Position numbers and translations under genes: made by a program. DNA of 64,000 nt from Caballeronia temeraria (GTDB taxonomy: Bacteria; Pseudomonadota; Gammaproteobacteria; Burkholderiales; Burkholderiaceae). The stretch's first letter is position 1; every line of letters begins with the position of its first letter. The notes beneath the pieces are model-generated. The model saw nothing but the letters and a program-made list of their open reading frames with translations, ran no database searches and was not told the origin of the DNA. Positions 17,068 to 26,859 of the stretch are shown piece after piece. Where the stretch lies: the NCBI RefSeq assembly GCF_001544795.2, contig NZ_FCOI02000007.1, positions 1 to 64,000 of the forward strand. Direction: 5' to 3'.

Positions 17068-17994
17068 TCACGCCGCTTCGCGAAGCTGCGCGGCGATCTG
17101 CGCTTCGTCGAGCTGCGGCGCGAACATTTCGATCAGCCGGTACGCATACGCGCGCAGGAACGCGCCCTTTCTCAGCCCGACCCGCGTCGTGCTCGCTTCG
17201 AACAAGTGCTGCGTATCGAGCGCAACGAGTTCGGTGTCGCGCTTCGCGTCATACGCCATCGCCGCGACGATGCCGATGCCCATGCCCAGTTCGACGTACG
17301 TCTTGATGACGTCGGCGTCGATCGCGGTGAGCACGATATCGGGCATCGCGCCCGCGCTCGCGAACGCCTGATCGACGTGCGAACGGCCGGTGAAATCGTT
17401 GTCGTACGTGACGATCGGATATTCGGCGATCTGCTCGAGCGTGATGTTCTCGCGCCCGACGAGCGGATGATCCTTCGGCACCACGACCGTGTGATGCCAC
17501 GAATAGCACGGAAACGTGACGATGTCCGGATAGCGGTCCAGCGCTTCGGTCGAAATGCCGATATCCGCCTCGCCGTTGATGATCATCTGCGCGATCTGCT
17601 GCGGGCTGCCCTGGCGCAGCGCGAGATGCACTTTCGGGAACACCTCGGTGAATTGGCGGATGACCTTCGGCAGCGCATAACGCGCCTGCGTGTGCGTCGT
17701 CGCGACGACGAGATGGCCGTTGTCCTGATCCGCGAACTGGCGCGCGACGCGCCGCAGATTCTCGGCATCGAGCAACATGCGCTCGATCAGCTGATGCACT
17801 TCCTTGCCCGGCTCCGTGAGTCCCGTCAGACGCTTGCCGCGGCGAATGAAGATATCGACGCCGAGCTCGTCTTCCAGATCCTTGATCTGCTTCGAGACGC
17901 CCGACTGCGACGTATAGAGCACATTGGCGACCTCCGTCAGATTCATGTTCTGACGCACGGCCTCGCGCACGAAGCGCAGTTGCTGGAAATTCAT
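17068..17994 (-). CDS. cysB: CysB-like LysR regulator of sulfur assimilation
   Basis: A 308-residue LysR regulator of the CysB/Cbl branch: MNFQQLRFVREAVRQNMNLTEVAN, the winged helix with SQSGVSKQIKDLE, and the sulfate/inducer-binding C-domain (VVATTHTQARYALP). The ATG at 17994 is chosen because AGAGG precedes it and family members start exactly there; a longer upstream frame is not supported. It sits immediately downstream of cysA on the same strand, as in other beta-proteobacteria. It should activate sulfate uptake in response to acetylserine. Cbl is the alternative name. Confidence 0.87.
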   Translation of the reverse strand: MNFQQLRFVREAVRQNMNLTEVANVLYTSQSGVSKQIKDLEDELGVDIFIRRGKRLTGLTEPGKEVHQLIERMLLDAENLRRVARQFADQDNGHLVVATTHTQARYALPKVIRQFTEVFPKVHLALRQGSPQQIAQMIINGEADIGISTEALDRYPDIVTFPCYSWHHTVVVPKDHPLVGRENITLEQIAEYPIVTYDNDFTGRSHVDQAFASAGAMPDIVLTAIDADVIKTYVELGMGIGIVAAMAYDAKRDTELVALDTQHLFEASTTRVGLRKGAFLRAYAYRLIEMFAPQLDEAQIAAQLREAA

Positions 17995-18019
17995 GTCAGC
18001 CTCTTTGATTTTTATGATG

Positions 18020-19078
18020 TCATTGCGCGGGAAACACGCGCAATGCGCGCGGCACGGCGGTGACGCCATCGCCGATATCGAGCTTGAGCGCGCGCCATGC
18101 CTCGCGATCCAGTTCCGCTTCGATCGCGCCGCCCGCGCTGCCTTCGAGCTCGACGCGCACCGAGCCGCCCAGCGTCACGACGCGCCGCACGCCCACGACG
18201 ATGCCATCGCGATGCGTGCCATCGGCCGGATAGAGCGCGAGATCGTGCGGACGCACATACGCGAGCGCCCGGCCGCTGAAATGCGCCTGAGCCGCGATCG
18301 GGTTCGTGGCGCCATCGGCGATGAAGCCGTTCGAGTTGACCTCGCCCTGCAGGCGGTTCGCCGCGCCGAGAAACTCGTAGACGAACGACGTCTGCGGATG
18401 ATCGTACACGTCTTGCGGGCTGCCGACCTGCTCCACGTGCCCATGATTCATCACGACGATGCGATCCGCCACTTCGAGCGCTTCTTCCTGGTCATGCGTG
18501 ACGAAGAGCGTCGAAATATGCAGATCGTCGTGCAGACGGCGCAGCCAGCTGCGTAGTTCCTTGCGCACTTTGGCATCGAGCGCGCCGAACGGCTCGTCGA
18601 GCAGCAGCACTTTCGGTTCGACGGCGAGCGCGCGCGCGAGCGCAATACGTTGCCGCTGACCGCCCGACAGTTCCGACGGAAAACGCTCCGCGAGCCAGTC
18701 GAGCTGCACGAGCTTCAGCAGCTCATGCACCTTCTCGCGGATCACAGCTTCGCTCGGACGTTCGCGGCGCGGCTTCACGCGCAGGCCGAACGCGACGTTC
18801 TCGAACACGGTCATATGCCGGAACAGCGCGTAATGCTGGAACACGAAGCCGACCTGGCGCTCGCGCGCGCCGACCGCCGCGACGTCTTCGCCGTGCAGCA
18901 CGACTTGCCCTGCATCGGCGAATTCGAGACCCGCGATCACGCGCAGGAGCGTGGTCTTGCCGCAACCGGAAGGCCCGAGCAGCGCGACCAGTTCGCCCGC
19001 CGGGAAGTCGAGCGTGACGTTGTCGAGCGCGGTGAAATCGCCGAAGCGTTTTTGCAGATTGCGAACGATGATGCTCAT
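18020..19078 (-). CDS. cysA: Sulfate/thiosulfate ABC transporter ATP-binding protein
   Basis: A 352-residue ABC ATPase. Walker A (GPSGCGKTT) is at 35-43, the signature [15 protein letters not shown] and Walker [12 protein letters not shown] follow, then the switch His in FVTHDQEEA. The C-terminal third is the TOBE/regulatory domain typical of CysA. It energises sulfate and thiosulfate import with CysT, CysW and Sbp. It follows cysW by 15 bp in the operon. Confidence 0.94.
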   Translation of the reverse strand: MSIIVRNLQKRFGDFTALDNVTLDFPAGELVALLGPSGCGKTTLLRVIAGLEFADAGQVVLHGEDVAAVGARERQVGFVFQHYALFRHMTVFENVAFGLRVKPRRERPSEAVIREKVHELLKLVQLDWLAERFPSELSGGQRQRIALARALAVEPKVLLLDEPFGALDAKVRKELRSWLRRLHDDLHISTLFVTHDQEEALEVADRIVVMNHGHVEQVGSPQDVYDHPQTSFVYEFLGAANRLQGEVNSNGFIADGATNPIAAQAHFSGRALAYVRPHDLALYPADGTHRDGIVVGVRRVVTLGGSVRVELEGSAGGAIEAELDREAWRALKLDIGDGVTAVPRALRVFPAQ

Positions 19079-19093
19079 GGTGTTATCGGCCTC

Positions 19094-19990
19094 TTAATGC
19101 TGTGCGGTGGCTTTGGCAACGGTCAGTGCTTGCGACATGCGCCGCTCCGCAAGGAGCTTCAACGCGAGCGTCACGAGCGCGAGCAGCGCCAGCAGCGACG
19201 CCACCGCGAACGCGGCCGAAAAGTTGTATTCGTTGTAGAGAATTTCGACGTGCAGCGGCATCGTGTCGGTCTGGCCGCGGATATGGCCCGACACCACAGA
19301 CACCGCGCCGAACTCGCCCATCGCGCGCGCGTTGCACAGGATCACGCCGTAGAGCAGGCCCCACTTCACATTGGGCAGCGTCACGCGCCGGAAGATCTGC
19401 CAGCCCGACGCGCCGAGCACGTGCGCCGCTTCCTCCTCGTCGTTGCCTTGCGCCTGCATCAACGGAATCAGTTCGCGCGCGACGAACGGAAAAGTCACGA
19501 AGATCGTCGCGAGCACGATGCCCGGCACCGCGAAGATGATCTGCACGTCATGCGCGGCGAGCCACGGGCCGAACCAGCCCTGCGCGCCGAACATCAGCAC
19601 GTAGATGAGACCCGAGATGACCGGCGACACCGAAAACGGCAAGTCGATGAGCGTGGTCAGCAGCGCCTTGCCGCGAAACTCGAACTTCGCGATCGCCCAC
19701 GACGCCGCGAGCCCGAAGACGATATTCAGCGGCACCGCGATCGCGGCGGTGATCAGCGTGAGCTTGATCGCGGACCACGCGTCGGGGTCCTTCAGCGACT
19801 CGAAGTAATAGCCGATTCCCTTTGCGAACGCCTGCACGAACACCGCGACGAGCGGCACGACGAGAAAGAACGCGAGAAACGCGAGCGCGATGCCGGTCAG
19901 CAGCCAGCGCACGGCGCGCGGCTCGGTGACGGGATTGAGGCCGTGCGTATCGCGCTGGGCCGTGGTTTGCAACGGAAGCACCTTGCTCAT
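19094..19990 (-). CDS. cysW: Sulfate ABC transporter permease CysW
   Basis: A 298-residue inner-membrane permease with six hydrophobic helices and the binding-protein-dependent transport EAA loop ([20 protein letters not shown]), which contacts the ATPase. The start at 19990 ([12 protein letters not shown]) overlaps the stop of cysT by 4 bp (ATGA), a mark of translational coupling. A longer in-frame ORF reaching 20620 is only read-through of the other frame of cysT. Confidence 0.94.
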   Translation of the reverse strand: MSKVLPLQTTAQRDTHGLNPVTEPRAVRWLLTGIALAFLAFFLVVPLVAVFVQAFAKGIGYYFESLKDPDAWSAIKLTLITAAIAVPLNIVFGLAASWAIAKFEFRGKALLTTLIDLPFSVSPVISGLIYVLMFGAQGWFGPWLAAHDVQIIFAVPGIVLATIFVTFPFVARELIPLMQAQGNDEEEAAHVLGASGWQIFRRVTLPNVKWGLLYGVILCNARAMGEFGAVSVVSGHIRGQTDTMPLHVEILYNEYNFSAAFAVASLLALLALVTLALKLLAERRMSQALTVAKATAQH

Positions 19991-20871
19991 GCCGTTTCTC
20001 CCGCTGCCAGACCGACGTTGACCGGCGCCGCGCCCGTCTTGCTCGTGCGACGTTGCAACCACCATTGCAGCGTATTGATGAAGAGCAGCATCAGAAACGA
20101 CACGCACAACATCACGACGGCCAGCGCGGTCGCGCCGGCATAGTCGTATTGCTCGAGCTTGGTGATGATGAGCAGCGACGTGATCTCGGATTTCATCGGC
20201 ACATTGCCCGCGATGAAGATCACCGAGCCGTATTCGCCCAGCGCACGGGCGAACGCGAGCGCGAAACCCGTCAGGAGCGCGGGAAAGAGCGAAGGCAGCA
20301 CGACGCGGCGAAACGTGAGCCAGCGCGTCGCGCCGAGGCACGCGGCGGCTTCTTCCTGCTCGCGCTCGAAGTCTTCGAGCACGGGCTGCACCGTGCGCAC
20401 GACGAACGGCAAGCCGATGAACGTCAACGCGACGAGCACGCCGAGCGGCGTGAACGCGACCTTGATGCCGAGCGGCGCGAGATATTGCCCGATCCAGCCA
20501 TTGCCCGCGTAGACCGCGGCGAGCGAGATGCCGGCCACCGATGTCGGAAGCGCGAACGGCAGATCGACGATCGCATCGACGATGCGTTTGAACGGGAACG
20601 TGTAGCGCACGAGCACCCACGCGACGAGAAAGCCGAACACCGCGTTGATGAGCGCGCCGCCGAGCGCCGCACTGAACGTGAGCCGATACGATGCCAGCAC
20701 GCGCGGCGACGTCACCGCGCGCACGAACTGCGCCCAGTCGAGCGTCGCCGTCTTCGCGAAGGTCGCGGCAAGCGGAATCAGCACCACGAGGCTGAGATAC
20801 GCCACCGTGATGCCGAGCGTCAGGCCGAAACCGGGCAGCGCGCTCGGTTTCCTGAATGTGAGGGTCGTCAT
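19987..20871 (-). CDS. cysT: Sulfate ABC transporter permease CysT
   Basis: A 294-residue inner-membrane permease (also called CysU). It starts [20 protein letters not shown], has about six helices, and carries the EAA loop [20 protein letters not shown]. The ATG at 20871 is the family start; the ORF extends upstream to 20997 without support. It lies 88 bp downstream of sbp and is coupled to cysW by an ATGA overlap. Confidence 0.94.
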   Translation of the reverse strand: MTTLTFRKPSALPGFGLTLGITVAYLSLVVLIPLAATFAKTATLDWAQFVRAVTSPRVLASYRLTFSAALGGALINAVFGFLVAWVLVRYTFPFKRIVDAIVDLPFALPTSVAGISLAAVYAGNGWIGQYLAPLGIKVAFTPLGVLVALTFIGLPFVVRTVQPVLEDFEREQEEAAACLGATRWLTFRRVVLPSLFPALLTGFALAFARALGEYGSVIFIAGNVPMKSEITSLLIITKLEQYDYAGATALAVVMLCVSFLMLLFINTLQWWLQRRTSKTGAAPVNVGLAAGETA

Positions 20872-20959
20872 CCTTGAGTCATCCTTTGCGCCGGGGAGGC
20901 GCTCGCTACCTGGGCGACGCGCGGCGTCATTGGCGCGCCGCGTCGTCGTGCAACCATCG

Positions 20960-21994
20960 TTATTGCGGCTGATAGATCGAATCGAACACGCCGCCATCCG
21001 CGAAATGCGTCTTCTGCGCCTTCGTCCAGCCGCCGAACGTATCGTCGATGGTGTAAAGCTTCAGCTTCGGAAACTGCTTCGTGAGATCGGCGGGCACCTT
21101 CTCCGAACGCGGCCGATAGAAATTGCGCGCGGCAATCTGTTGCCCTTCGTCGCTATACAGATACTTGAGATAGGCCTCGGCGAGCTTGCGCGTGCCGTGC
21201 TTGTCGGCGACCTTGTCGACCACCGCGACCGGCGGCTCCGCGAGAATGCTCACCGACGGCACCACGATCTCGAACTTGTCCGGACCGAACTCCTTCAGCG
21301 ACAGAAACGCCTCGTTTTCCCATGCGATCAGCACGTCGCCCTGGCCGCGCTGCACGAAGCTCGTCGTCGCACCGCGCGCGCCGGAATCGAGCACGCCGGC
21401 GTTCTTGTAGAGCTTCGTCACGAACTCCTTGGCCGTCTGCTCGTTGCCGCCCGGCTTGTGCAGTGCATAAGCCCATGCCGCGAGATAGTTCCAGCGCGCG
21501 CCGCCCGACGTCTTCGGATTCGGCGTGACGATCGACACGCCCGGCTTCGTCAGATCGTCCCAGTCCTTGATGTGCTTCGGATTGCCCTTGCGCACGAGGA
21601 ACACGATCGTCGACGTGTACGGCGATGCGTTGTCGGGAAGGCGCTTCTGCCAATCTGCGTTGACGAGGCCCTTGGACGCGAGCGCATCGATGTCATAGGC
21701 GAGCGCGAGCGTGACGACGTCGGCCTGCAGCCCGTCGAGCACCGCGCGCGCCTGGCCGCCCGAGCCGCCGTGCGACTGCTTGAAGGTTACGGTCTCGCCC
21801 GTCTCGGCCTTCCACTTTTTCGCGAACGCCTGATTGAAGTCCTGATAGAGCTCGCGGGTCGGATCGTAAGAGACGTTCAGAAACGCCGTCTGCGCATACG
21901 CCGATGCGGCCATGCCGAAGCCCGCCGCAGTCAGCGCCGCCGCCGCGAGCAGACGCCGAGCGCCTTTGCCCAATCCCAGTGTGATGCTTTGCAT
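20960..21994 (-). CDS. sbp: Sulfate-binding periplasmic protein
   Basis: A 344-residue solute-binding protein. The signal peptide ends near residue 34 (AYA-QTA). The mature chain opens [16 protein letters not shown] and carries [17 protein letters not shown], the conserved sulfate-binding loop, and [21 protein letters not shown]. It captures sulfate (or thiosulfate) for CysTWA. GGAG lies 8 bp before the ATG. It is the first gene of the sbp-cysT-cysW-cysA-cysB operon on the minus strand. Confidence 0.94.
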   Translation of the reverse strand: MQSITLGLGKGARRLLAAAALTAAGFGMAASAYAQTAFLNVSYDPTRELYQDFNQAFAKKWKAETGETVTFKQSHGGSGGQARAVLDGLQADVVTLALAYDIDALASKGLVNADWQKRLPDNASPYTSTIVFLVRKGNPKHIKDWDDLTKPGVSIVTPNPKTSGGARWNYLAAWAYALHKPGGNEQTAKEFVTKLYKNAGVLDSGARGATTSFVQRGQGDVLIAWENEAFLSLKEFGPDKFEIVVPSVSILAEPPVAVVDKVADKHGTRKLAEAYLKYLYSDEGQQIAARNFYRPRSEKVPADLTKQFPKLKLYTIDDTFGGWTKAQKTHFADGGVFDSIYQPQ

Positions 21995-22056
21995 TCCCCG
22001 TTCTCCGTCTTATCGAATTGACGGAATCAGTCTATCGAGGCGTCTATATGATTAGA

Positions 22057-22105
22057 AATAATCGTTCTTCACTTTTTTATACGTAAAACTGCTAAGAACG
22101 ATATT
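22057..22105 (-). promoter_or_regulatory. Candidate CysB-controlled promoter region of the sulfate operon
   Basis: A widely spaced inverted repeat, AATAATCGTTCTT at 22057-22069 and AAGAACGATATT at 22094-22105, lies in an A/T-rich block about 65-110 bp before the sbp start. Its place upstream of a cys operon fits an activator site for the CysB-like protein encoded at the end of the operon. Binding by CysB is inference. Confidence 0.5.
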
Positions 22106-22196
22106 CCTGATCGTGGAAAGCTGGATCGCGCCACGACCCTATGCTGTGCGGCCCCGCACGGGCGAACCTCAAGTAAAGCTTGAAAAGCGCGGAATA

Positions 22197-22212
22197 CTGT
22201 ATAAAAATACAG
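22197..22212 (+). promoter_or_regulatory. SOS box 1 (LexA operator)
   Basis: CTGTATAAAAATACAG matches the beta/gamma-proteobacterial LexA operator CTG-N10-CAG with near-perfect symmetry. It lies upstream of lexA and indicates autoregulation. Confidence 0.93.
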
Positions 22213-22216
22213 TCAC

Positions 22217-22232
22217 CTGTCCATTCATACAG
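22217..22232 (+). promoter_or_regulatory. SOS box 2 (LexA operator)
   Basis: CTGTCCATTCATACAG also fits CTG-N10-CAG and follows box 1 after four bases. Paired boxes upstream of lexA are known from E. coli. The site overlaps a possible GTG codon at 22232, which argues for the later start at 22253. Confidence 0.88.
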
Positions 22233-22252
22233 TGCATCAGGGGCCCGAGCCA

Positions 22253-22930
22253 GTGACCAAGACATCAAAACTTACCGCGCGGCAGCAGCAGGTGTTCGAA
22301 CTCATCCAGCGCGCGATCGACCGCACGGGGTTTCCGCCCACGCGCGCCGAGATCGCCGCGGAGCTGGGTTTCAGTTCGGCGAATTCCGCCGAGGAGCACT
22401 TGCGGGCGCTGGCGCGCAAGGGCGTAATCGAGCTGGCGGCGGGCTCGTCGCGCGGCATCCGGCTGCTCGGTGACGCTTCGCGCATCGACCGTTCGGAGGA
22501 ACTGCCGCATCAATTCACGCTGCCGCATCAGAGCATCATGCAACTGTCGCTGCCGCTCGTCGGCCGTGTCGCGGCGGGTAGTCCGATCCTCGCGCAAGAG
22601 CACATCTCGCAGCATTACGCATGCGATCCCGCGCTCTTTTCCAGCAAGCCGGACTATCTGTTGAAAGTGCGCGGCCTCTCGATGCGCGACGCAGGCATTC
22701 TCGACGGCGACCTTCTCGCGGTGCAGAAGCGCAACGAAGCAAAAGACGGACAGATCGTCGTGGCCCGGTTGGGCGACGACGTCACGGTCAAGCGCTGGAA
22801 ACGGCGTTCAGACGGCGTCGAGCTGATCGCGGAAAACCCGGATTATGAGAACATTTTCGTGCGCGCCGGCAGCAACGATTTCGCGCTGGAAGGCATCGCT
22901 GTCGGGCTGATTCGTTCGGGCGAGTTCTGA
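22253..22930 (+). CDS. lexA: SOS repressor LexA
   Basis: A 225-residue LexA. The N-terminal winged helix ([32 protein letters not shown]) binds SOS boxes; the C-terminal S24-type protease domain has the Ala-Gly cleavage site (about 108-109), the catalytic Ser143 (RGLSMRD) and Lys180 (VTVKRW). RecA-stimulated self-cleavage lifts repression. The GTG at 22253 is chosen because other Burkholderia LexA proteins begin at MTK-like residues; GTG at 22232 lies inside SOS box 2. It diverges from the sulfate operon. Confidence 0.95.
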   Translation: MTKTSKLTARQQQVFELIQRAIDRTGFPPTRAEIAAELGFSSANSAEEHLRALARKGVIELAAGSSRGIRLLGDASRIDRSEELPHQFTLPHQSIMQLSLPLVGRVAAGSPILAQEHISQHYACDPALFSSKPDYLLKVRGLSMRDAGILDGDLLAVQKRNEAKDGQIVVARLGDDVTVKRWKRRSDGVELIAENPDYENIFVRAGSNDFALEGIAVGLIRSGEF

Positions 22931-23137
22931 CGCTCGCCATCGGCACGAACGAGCAGCAAAAGTCGAAGCGAATTGTTTGATTCGTTTTCGCAACGGGACA
23001 AGAAATGTCTCATTGACGTCGCAAGATAGCCTCACCAACCGCTTTCGGGCGCCTCGTCCGAACGGCTCAAATACTACAAGCATGACGGCCACCGTGCGCG
23101 GTGCGCCGCGGTGCGTCCTATCGTCTGGAGAGTCATC

Positions 23138-23464
23138 ATGGAACGTTTTGCCCGTCTGCTGCCCTTCCGTCAATTCGGCCGCCTGCGCCATCTGCGCACG
23201 CTGATCGCGTGCGGCATGCCGCGAGCCGAAACCACGCCCGATCTCTTCGACGAAATGCCCGCACTGCCGTCGCGCCAGCCGGCTTTTGCACGCGTGTCGC
23301 TCAACAGCACGGTGCACGCCGAGCCCGAGATGCGCGCGCCGGTGCGTGTTTATCGCGGAGAATCGCGCGTGATTCTGGTAGGCAAGATCGACGAAGTGTC
23401 GCGCATGATCGACCGCTGCATCGCCGAAGAAAACGCGGGGCTCGCCGGCGGAATCCTTGCCTGA
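23138..23464 (+). CDS. Conserved hypothetical protein
   Basis: A 108-residue protein starting MERFARLLPFRQFG, with GGAG 8 bp before the ATG at 23138 (the frame opens at 23111 but without a site). A positively charged N-terminal helix is followed by a compact region (VRVYRGESRVILVGKIDEV) that looks like a small alpha/beta fold. There is no obvious signal peptide. It lies 207 bp after lexA; no SOS box is seen in front of it. Function not recognised. Confidence 0.65.
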   Translation: MERFARLLPFRQFGRLRHLRTLIACGMPRAETTPDLFDEMPALPSRQPAFARVSLNSTVHAEPEMRAPVRVYRGESRVILVGKIDEVSRMIDRCIAEENAGLAGGILA

Positions 23465-23564
23465 ATGGAGGGGCATCGCACGCAAAACGCGAAATCGCGG
23501 GATATAACCGGCGCTCGCGCGGTCAATCCGTGATTCGCGTTTTACGAAGAGGCTTCGCCGTCGC

Positions 23565-24164
23565 ATGTCTCGCACTACCCGCTCTATTGCCGCCGCGCTC
23601 GTCGTTCTGATTGTCGTCGCGGCGCTCGGTTTCGTTTATGCGTCGCCGTATATCGCGCTGGACCGCGTGAAGCGCGCAGCCGATGCGCGCGACGCGCAGA
23701 CCGTCAATCAATACGTGGATTTCCCGGCGCTCCGGGCGAGCCTCAAGGAACAGGTTGCGGCCCTGCTCACGCGGCGCGTGGATATCCAGAAAAGCGGCAA
23801 TCCGCTCGCGATCATCGGTGCGATGATCGGCGCGGCGCTCGTCGGTCCGCTCGTGGATGCTTATGCGACACCGGACGGCGTTGCGGCCATTCTGAACGGC
23901 ATTCCGCCGCGCGGCGTTCCGGGCGAGCGTCCGCCGCAAGCCGGGAACGGTGCATCGGCGGGTCCGGCGAACGCGCCCGCTTCCGGCGTCACGACCGCGC
24001 AGCAAGCACCGAAGGAGCCGCCGCAAACCAAGGCGGGCTATCGAAGCCTGAACACCTTCGTCGTTACGTATCAGCATGGCGCGGGCGACGCGCGTTACTC
24101 CGCGATCTTTCACCGCGACGGGTTGGTGTCATGGAAGCTCGTCGCGGTCGATCTCAACGGTTGA
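23565..24164 (+). CDS. DUF2939 family protein
   Basis: A 199-residue protein with one N-terminal membrane segment (about 8-26) and the DUF2939 pattern: SPYIALDRVKRAADARDAQTVNQYVDFPALRASLKEQV, then a Gly/Ala-rich segment, a Pro/Ala-rich linker (about 118-150) and a C-terminal beta region. It is probably anchored in the inner membrane with the rest in the periplasm. The role of the family is unknown. Confidence 0.8.
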   Translation: MSRTTRSIAAALVVLIVVAALGFVYASPYIALDRVKRAADARDAQTVNQYVDFPALRASLKEQVAALLTRRVDIQKSGNPLAIIGAMIGAALVGPLVDAYATPDGVAAILNGIPPRGVPGERPPQAGNGASAGPANAPASGVTTAQQAPKEPPQTKAGYRSLNTFVVTYQHGAGDARYSAIFHRDGLVSWKLVAVDLNG

Positions 24165-24182
24165 TGCGTCAAGCGCCGCCGG

Positions 24183-24692
24183 TCATGCGCCGGCTTCGGC
24201 CTTGACCGGTTTCGCCGCGTAGGCCGCTTCGTCTTCGGCTTCGGCGGATTCACCCGCCTGACACACGGCAACCAGAATGCTGCACTTCACGCGATCGAGC
24301 AGCGGCGTGTTGCCCGCGCCCATCCACCAGCGCGCGAGACCGCTGCGGCAGCGATGCCCGACGACCACGAGATCGACCTGAAGGCTTTCGGCCAGCGCCG
24401 CGATTTCATCGATCGGATGGCCGAACGCGAAATGTCCCTGCGCCTGAAGGCCGCGTTCGCGCAGCCATTCGACGCCTTCCTGCAGGATATCGCGCGCGGC
24501 TTCTTCGAAACGTCCGCAGGCCATGTCGGTGAGCAGTCCGGCGCTTTGCGCGATGCTCGAGCGCATATCGACGACCGCGAGCACGTGCGTTTCGGCATTC
24601 AGGTCCAGCGCGAGATTCGCGCCCTGACGCAGTGCCTTGCGGCCTTCTCGTGAGCCGTCATAGCACAGCAGGATTTTTCGGTAGCTCTCCAT
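24183..24692 (-). CDS. Universal stress protein (UspA family)
   Basis: A 169-residue UspA-type protein: ILLCYDGSREGRKALRQGANLA at the N-terminus, DLVVVGHRCRSGLARWWMGAGN with the ATP-binding G-x2-G-x9-G(S/N)-like loop near 118-135, then LLDRVKCSILVAV. A short acidic/Ala-rich tail follows the domain. The start at 24692 has GGGAGG just upstream; a longer frame to 24776 is unsupported. It probably binds ATP and acts in stress survival. Confidence 0.88.
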   Translation of the reverse strand: MESYRKILLCYDGSREGRKALRQGANLALDLNAETHVLAVVDMRSSIAQSAGLLTDMACGRFEEAARDILQEGVEWLRERGLQAQGHFAFGHPIDEIAALAESLQVDLVVVGHRCRSGLARWWMGAGNTPLLDRVKCSILVAVCQAGESAEAEDEAAYAAKPVKAEAGA

Positions 24693-25006
24693 CTCGACCT
24701 CCCTGGCCAACTTGCCGTTGAGCGCGACTTGCCCGCGGCGTTGATTCATCATCGTGCGTCGTCCCGTGAGAGACAACGCTGGAAAACGCTTACCGGCGCG
24801 AAGACGCTAGCTCGCACCGTGCCAGATACGCAAATTCACCAACGGACAAGCCTCTGGCACTATCGGCCGGAACCGGTTCAATGCCTTCCGCACAGGTTTG
24901 ACACGCCCGCGCAGCATGCGGTTGCACGCCAAGCGCCGCCTTGGTGCAATGGATTACACTAGCCCGCTGGATTTCCCTCATGCGGTTTTCCCTGCGGCAC
25001 GAATGC
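24693..25006. other. Divergent promoter region between usp and nodI
   Basis: I see no gene in these 314 bp. An imperfect hairpin (TTGCAC...CTTGGTGCAA, 24922-24949) lies just before nodI and could be an operator or leader structure. Confidence 0.35.
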
Positions 25007-25969
25007 ATGACTGATCAAACATTGCAACAAAGCGCTTCAGGCGACGCCGATCGAAACGGCGCGCCCGCCATCGAGTTCAGCGAAGTAAGAAAGCACTACG
25101 GTGAGCGCACGGTCGTCGACGGCCTGTCGTTCGACGTGCGGCCCGGCGAATGCTTCGGACTGCTGGGACCAAACGGCGCGGGCAAGACGACGACGCTCAA
25201 GATGTTGCTCGGCATCACCTCGCCCGATAGCGGTGCGATCCGGCTCGTCGGCGAACCGGTGCCGGCGCGTGCGCGTTTCGCGCGTGAACGTGTGGGCGTC
25301 GTGCCGCAGTTCGATAACCTCGATCCCGATTTCACCGTCCGCGAAAACCTCACGGTGTTCGGCCGCTACTTCGGTCTGACGGGCGCGCGCATGGATGCGC
25401 TCGTGCCGTCGCTGCTGGAATTCGCGCGGCTGGAGAACAAGGCTGATGCGCGCGTCGGCGAATTGTCGGGCGGCATGAAGCGGCGCCTTACGCTCGCGCG
25501 CGCGCTCGTCAACGATCCCGATGTTCTCGTGATGGACGAGCCGACCACCGGGCTCGATCCGCAAGCGCGGCATCTGATCTGGGAGCGCCTGCGCTCGCTG
25601 CTCGCGCGCGGCAAGACGATCCTGCTCACGACGCATTTCATGGAAGAAGCCGAACGTCTCTGCGATCGTCTCTGTGTGATCGAGGAAGGCCGCAAGATCG
25701 CCGAGGGACGGCCGCGCGATCTGATCGAATCGGTGATCGGCTCGGATGTGATCGAGATCTACGGTCCCGATCCGCAAGCGCTTGCCGCCGAACTTGCGCC
25801 GCTTGTCGAGCGCATGGAAGTGAGCGGCGAAACGCTCTTTTGCTACGTCGACGATCCGCAGCCCGTTCATGCGCGCGTGAAAGGCCGCGCGGACGTGCGC
25901 TATTTGCATCGTCCGGCGAATCTCGAAGATGTTTTCCTGCGTCTCACGGGACGTGAGATGGTGGACTGA
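25007..25969 (+). CDS. nodI: NodI-like ABC transporter ATP-binding protein
   Basis: A 320-residue ABC ATPase of the DRA/NodI branch. Walker [10 protein letters not shown] is near residue 54-62, the signature [15 protein letters not shown] and Walker [13 protein letters not shown] are intact, and [18 protein letters not shown] follows. The C-terminal part carries VDDPQPV and the [15 protein letters not shown] end seen in NodI proteins. Start uncertain: ATG at 25007, or ATG at 24980. It pairs with the permease gene 4 bp downstream. In rhizobia NodIJ exports Nod factors; here no nod genes are near, so the substrate is unknown. Confidence 0.87.
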   Translation: MTDQTLQQSASGDADRNGAPAIEFSEVRKHYGERTVVDGLSFDVRPGECFGLLGPNGAGKTTTLKMLLGITSPDSGAIRLVGEPVPARARFARERVGVVPQFDNLDPDFTVRENLTVFGRYFGLTGARMDALVPSLLEFARLENKADARVGELSGGMKRRLTLARALVNDPDVLVMDEPTTGLDPQARHLIWERLRSLLARGKTILLTTHFMEEAERLCDRLCVIEEGRKIAEGRPRDLIESVIGSDVIEIYGPDPQALAAELAPLVERMEVSGETLFCYVDDPQPVHARVKGRADVRYLHRPANLEDVFLRLTGREMVD

Positions 25970-25973
25970 GTCA

Positions 25974-26819
25974 ATGGATACGCTCGAACGATCCCGCATC
26001 GACAAAAAGCGCGCGCCGAAGCACGCGGAGAGCTTCACGCCGTTGTCGAGCGCGCTACCCGCGAACGCCACGCACTGGATGTCGGTGTGGCGGCGCAACT
26101 ATCTCGTCTGGAAGAAGCTCGCCATCGCCTCGATGATCGGCAATCTCGCCGATCCGATGATCTATCTTTTCGGTCTCGGCCTCGGATTGGGCCTGATGGT
26201 CGGACACGTCGACGGCGTGTCGTATATCGCGTTTCTCGCGGCGGGCACGGCGGCGTCGAGCGTGATGATGTCCGCGAGCTTCGAATCGATGTACTCGGGC
26301 TTCTCGCGCATGCACGTGCAGCGCACGTGGGAAGCGATCATGCATACGCCGCTCACGCTCGGCGATATCGTGCTCGGCGAGATCGTCTGGGCGGCGAGCA
26401 AATCGGTGCTCTCGGGCGTCGCGATCATGATCGTCGCGGGCGCGTTGGGATATGCGAGCGTTCCGTCAATGCTGATCGCACTGCCCGTCATCGTGCTGAC
26501 GGGACTCGCGTTCGCGAGCACCGCGATGGTCGTCACCGCGCTCGCGCCGAGCTACGACTTCTTCATGTTCTATCAGACGCTTGCGCTCACGCCGATGCTC
26601 CTGCTCTCCGGCGTGTTCTTTCCCATCGCGCAATTGCCCGCGATTGCGCAGCACGTCACGCAGGTTTTGCCGCTGTATCACGCGGTGGAGCTGATCCGTC
26701 CGGCGATGCTCGGCCGCCCTTTCGACAGCTTCGCGCTGCATGTGATCGTGCTGATCGCGTATGCGGTCGTGCCGTTCTTCCTGTGCGCGTGGCTGTTCAG
26801 GCGGCGCATGATGAAGTGA
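25974..26819 (+). CDS. nodJ: NodJ-like ABC transporter permease
   Basis: A 281-residue ABC-2 type permease with six hydrophobic helices, an N-terminal cytoplasmic segment and the family motifs [28 protein letters not shown] and [12 protein letters not shown]. It starts 4 bp after the nodI stop, so the two are translated from one message. Together they form an exporter of lipid-linked or oligosaccharide-like compounds by homology; the real substrate here is not known. Confidence 0.87.
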   Translation: MDTLERSRIDKKRAPKHAESFTPLSSALPANATHWMSVWRRNYLVWKKLAIASMIGNLADPMIYLFGLGLGLGLMVGHVDGVSYIAFLAAGTAASSVMMSASFESMYSGFSRMHVQRTWEAIMHTPLTLGDIVLGEIVWAASKSVLSGVAIMIVAGALGYASVPSMLIALPVIVLTGLAFASTAMVVTALAPSYDFFMFYQTLALTPMLLLSGVFFPIAQLPAIAQHVTQVLPLYHAVELIRPAMLGRPFDSFALHVIVLIAYAVVPFFLCAWLFRRRMMK

Positions 26820-26854
26820 AAAACGGCGATGGAGCCTGAAGGTCCATCGCCGTT
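26820..26854 (-). terminator. Rho-independent terminator of the tkt-gnd operon
   Basis: A perfect AACGGCGATGGA/TCCATCGCCGTT stem ends in a T run on the minus strand, 6 bp past the gnd stop. It may also slow plus-strand transcription from nodJ, which ends at the same place. Confidence 0.8.
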
Positions 26855-26859
26855 CAGCG

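Noticed and set aside
19094..20620. A 508-residue frame that looks like a permease fusion
   Set aside because: The upstream part is the wrong frame of cysT; cysW starts at 19990 with an ATGA overlap.
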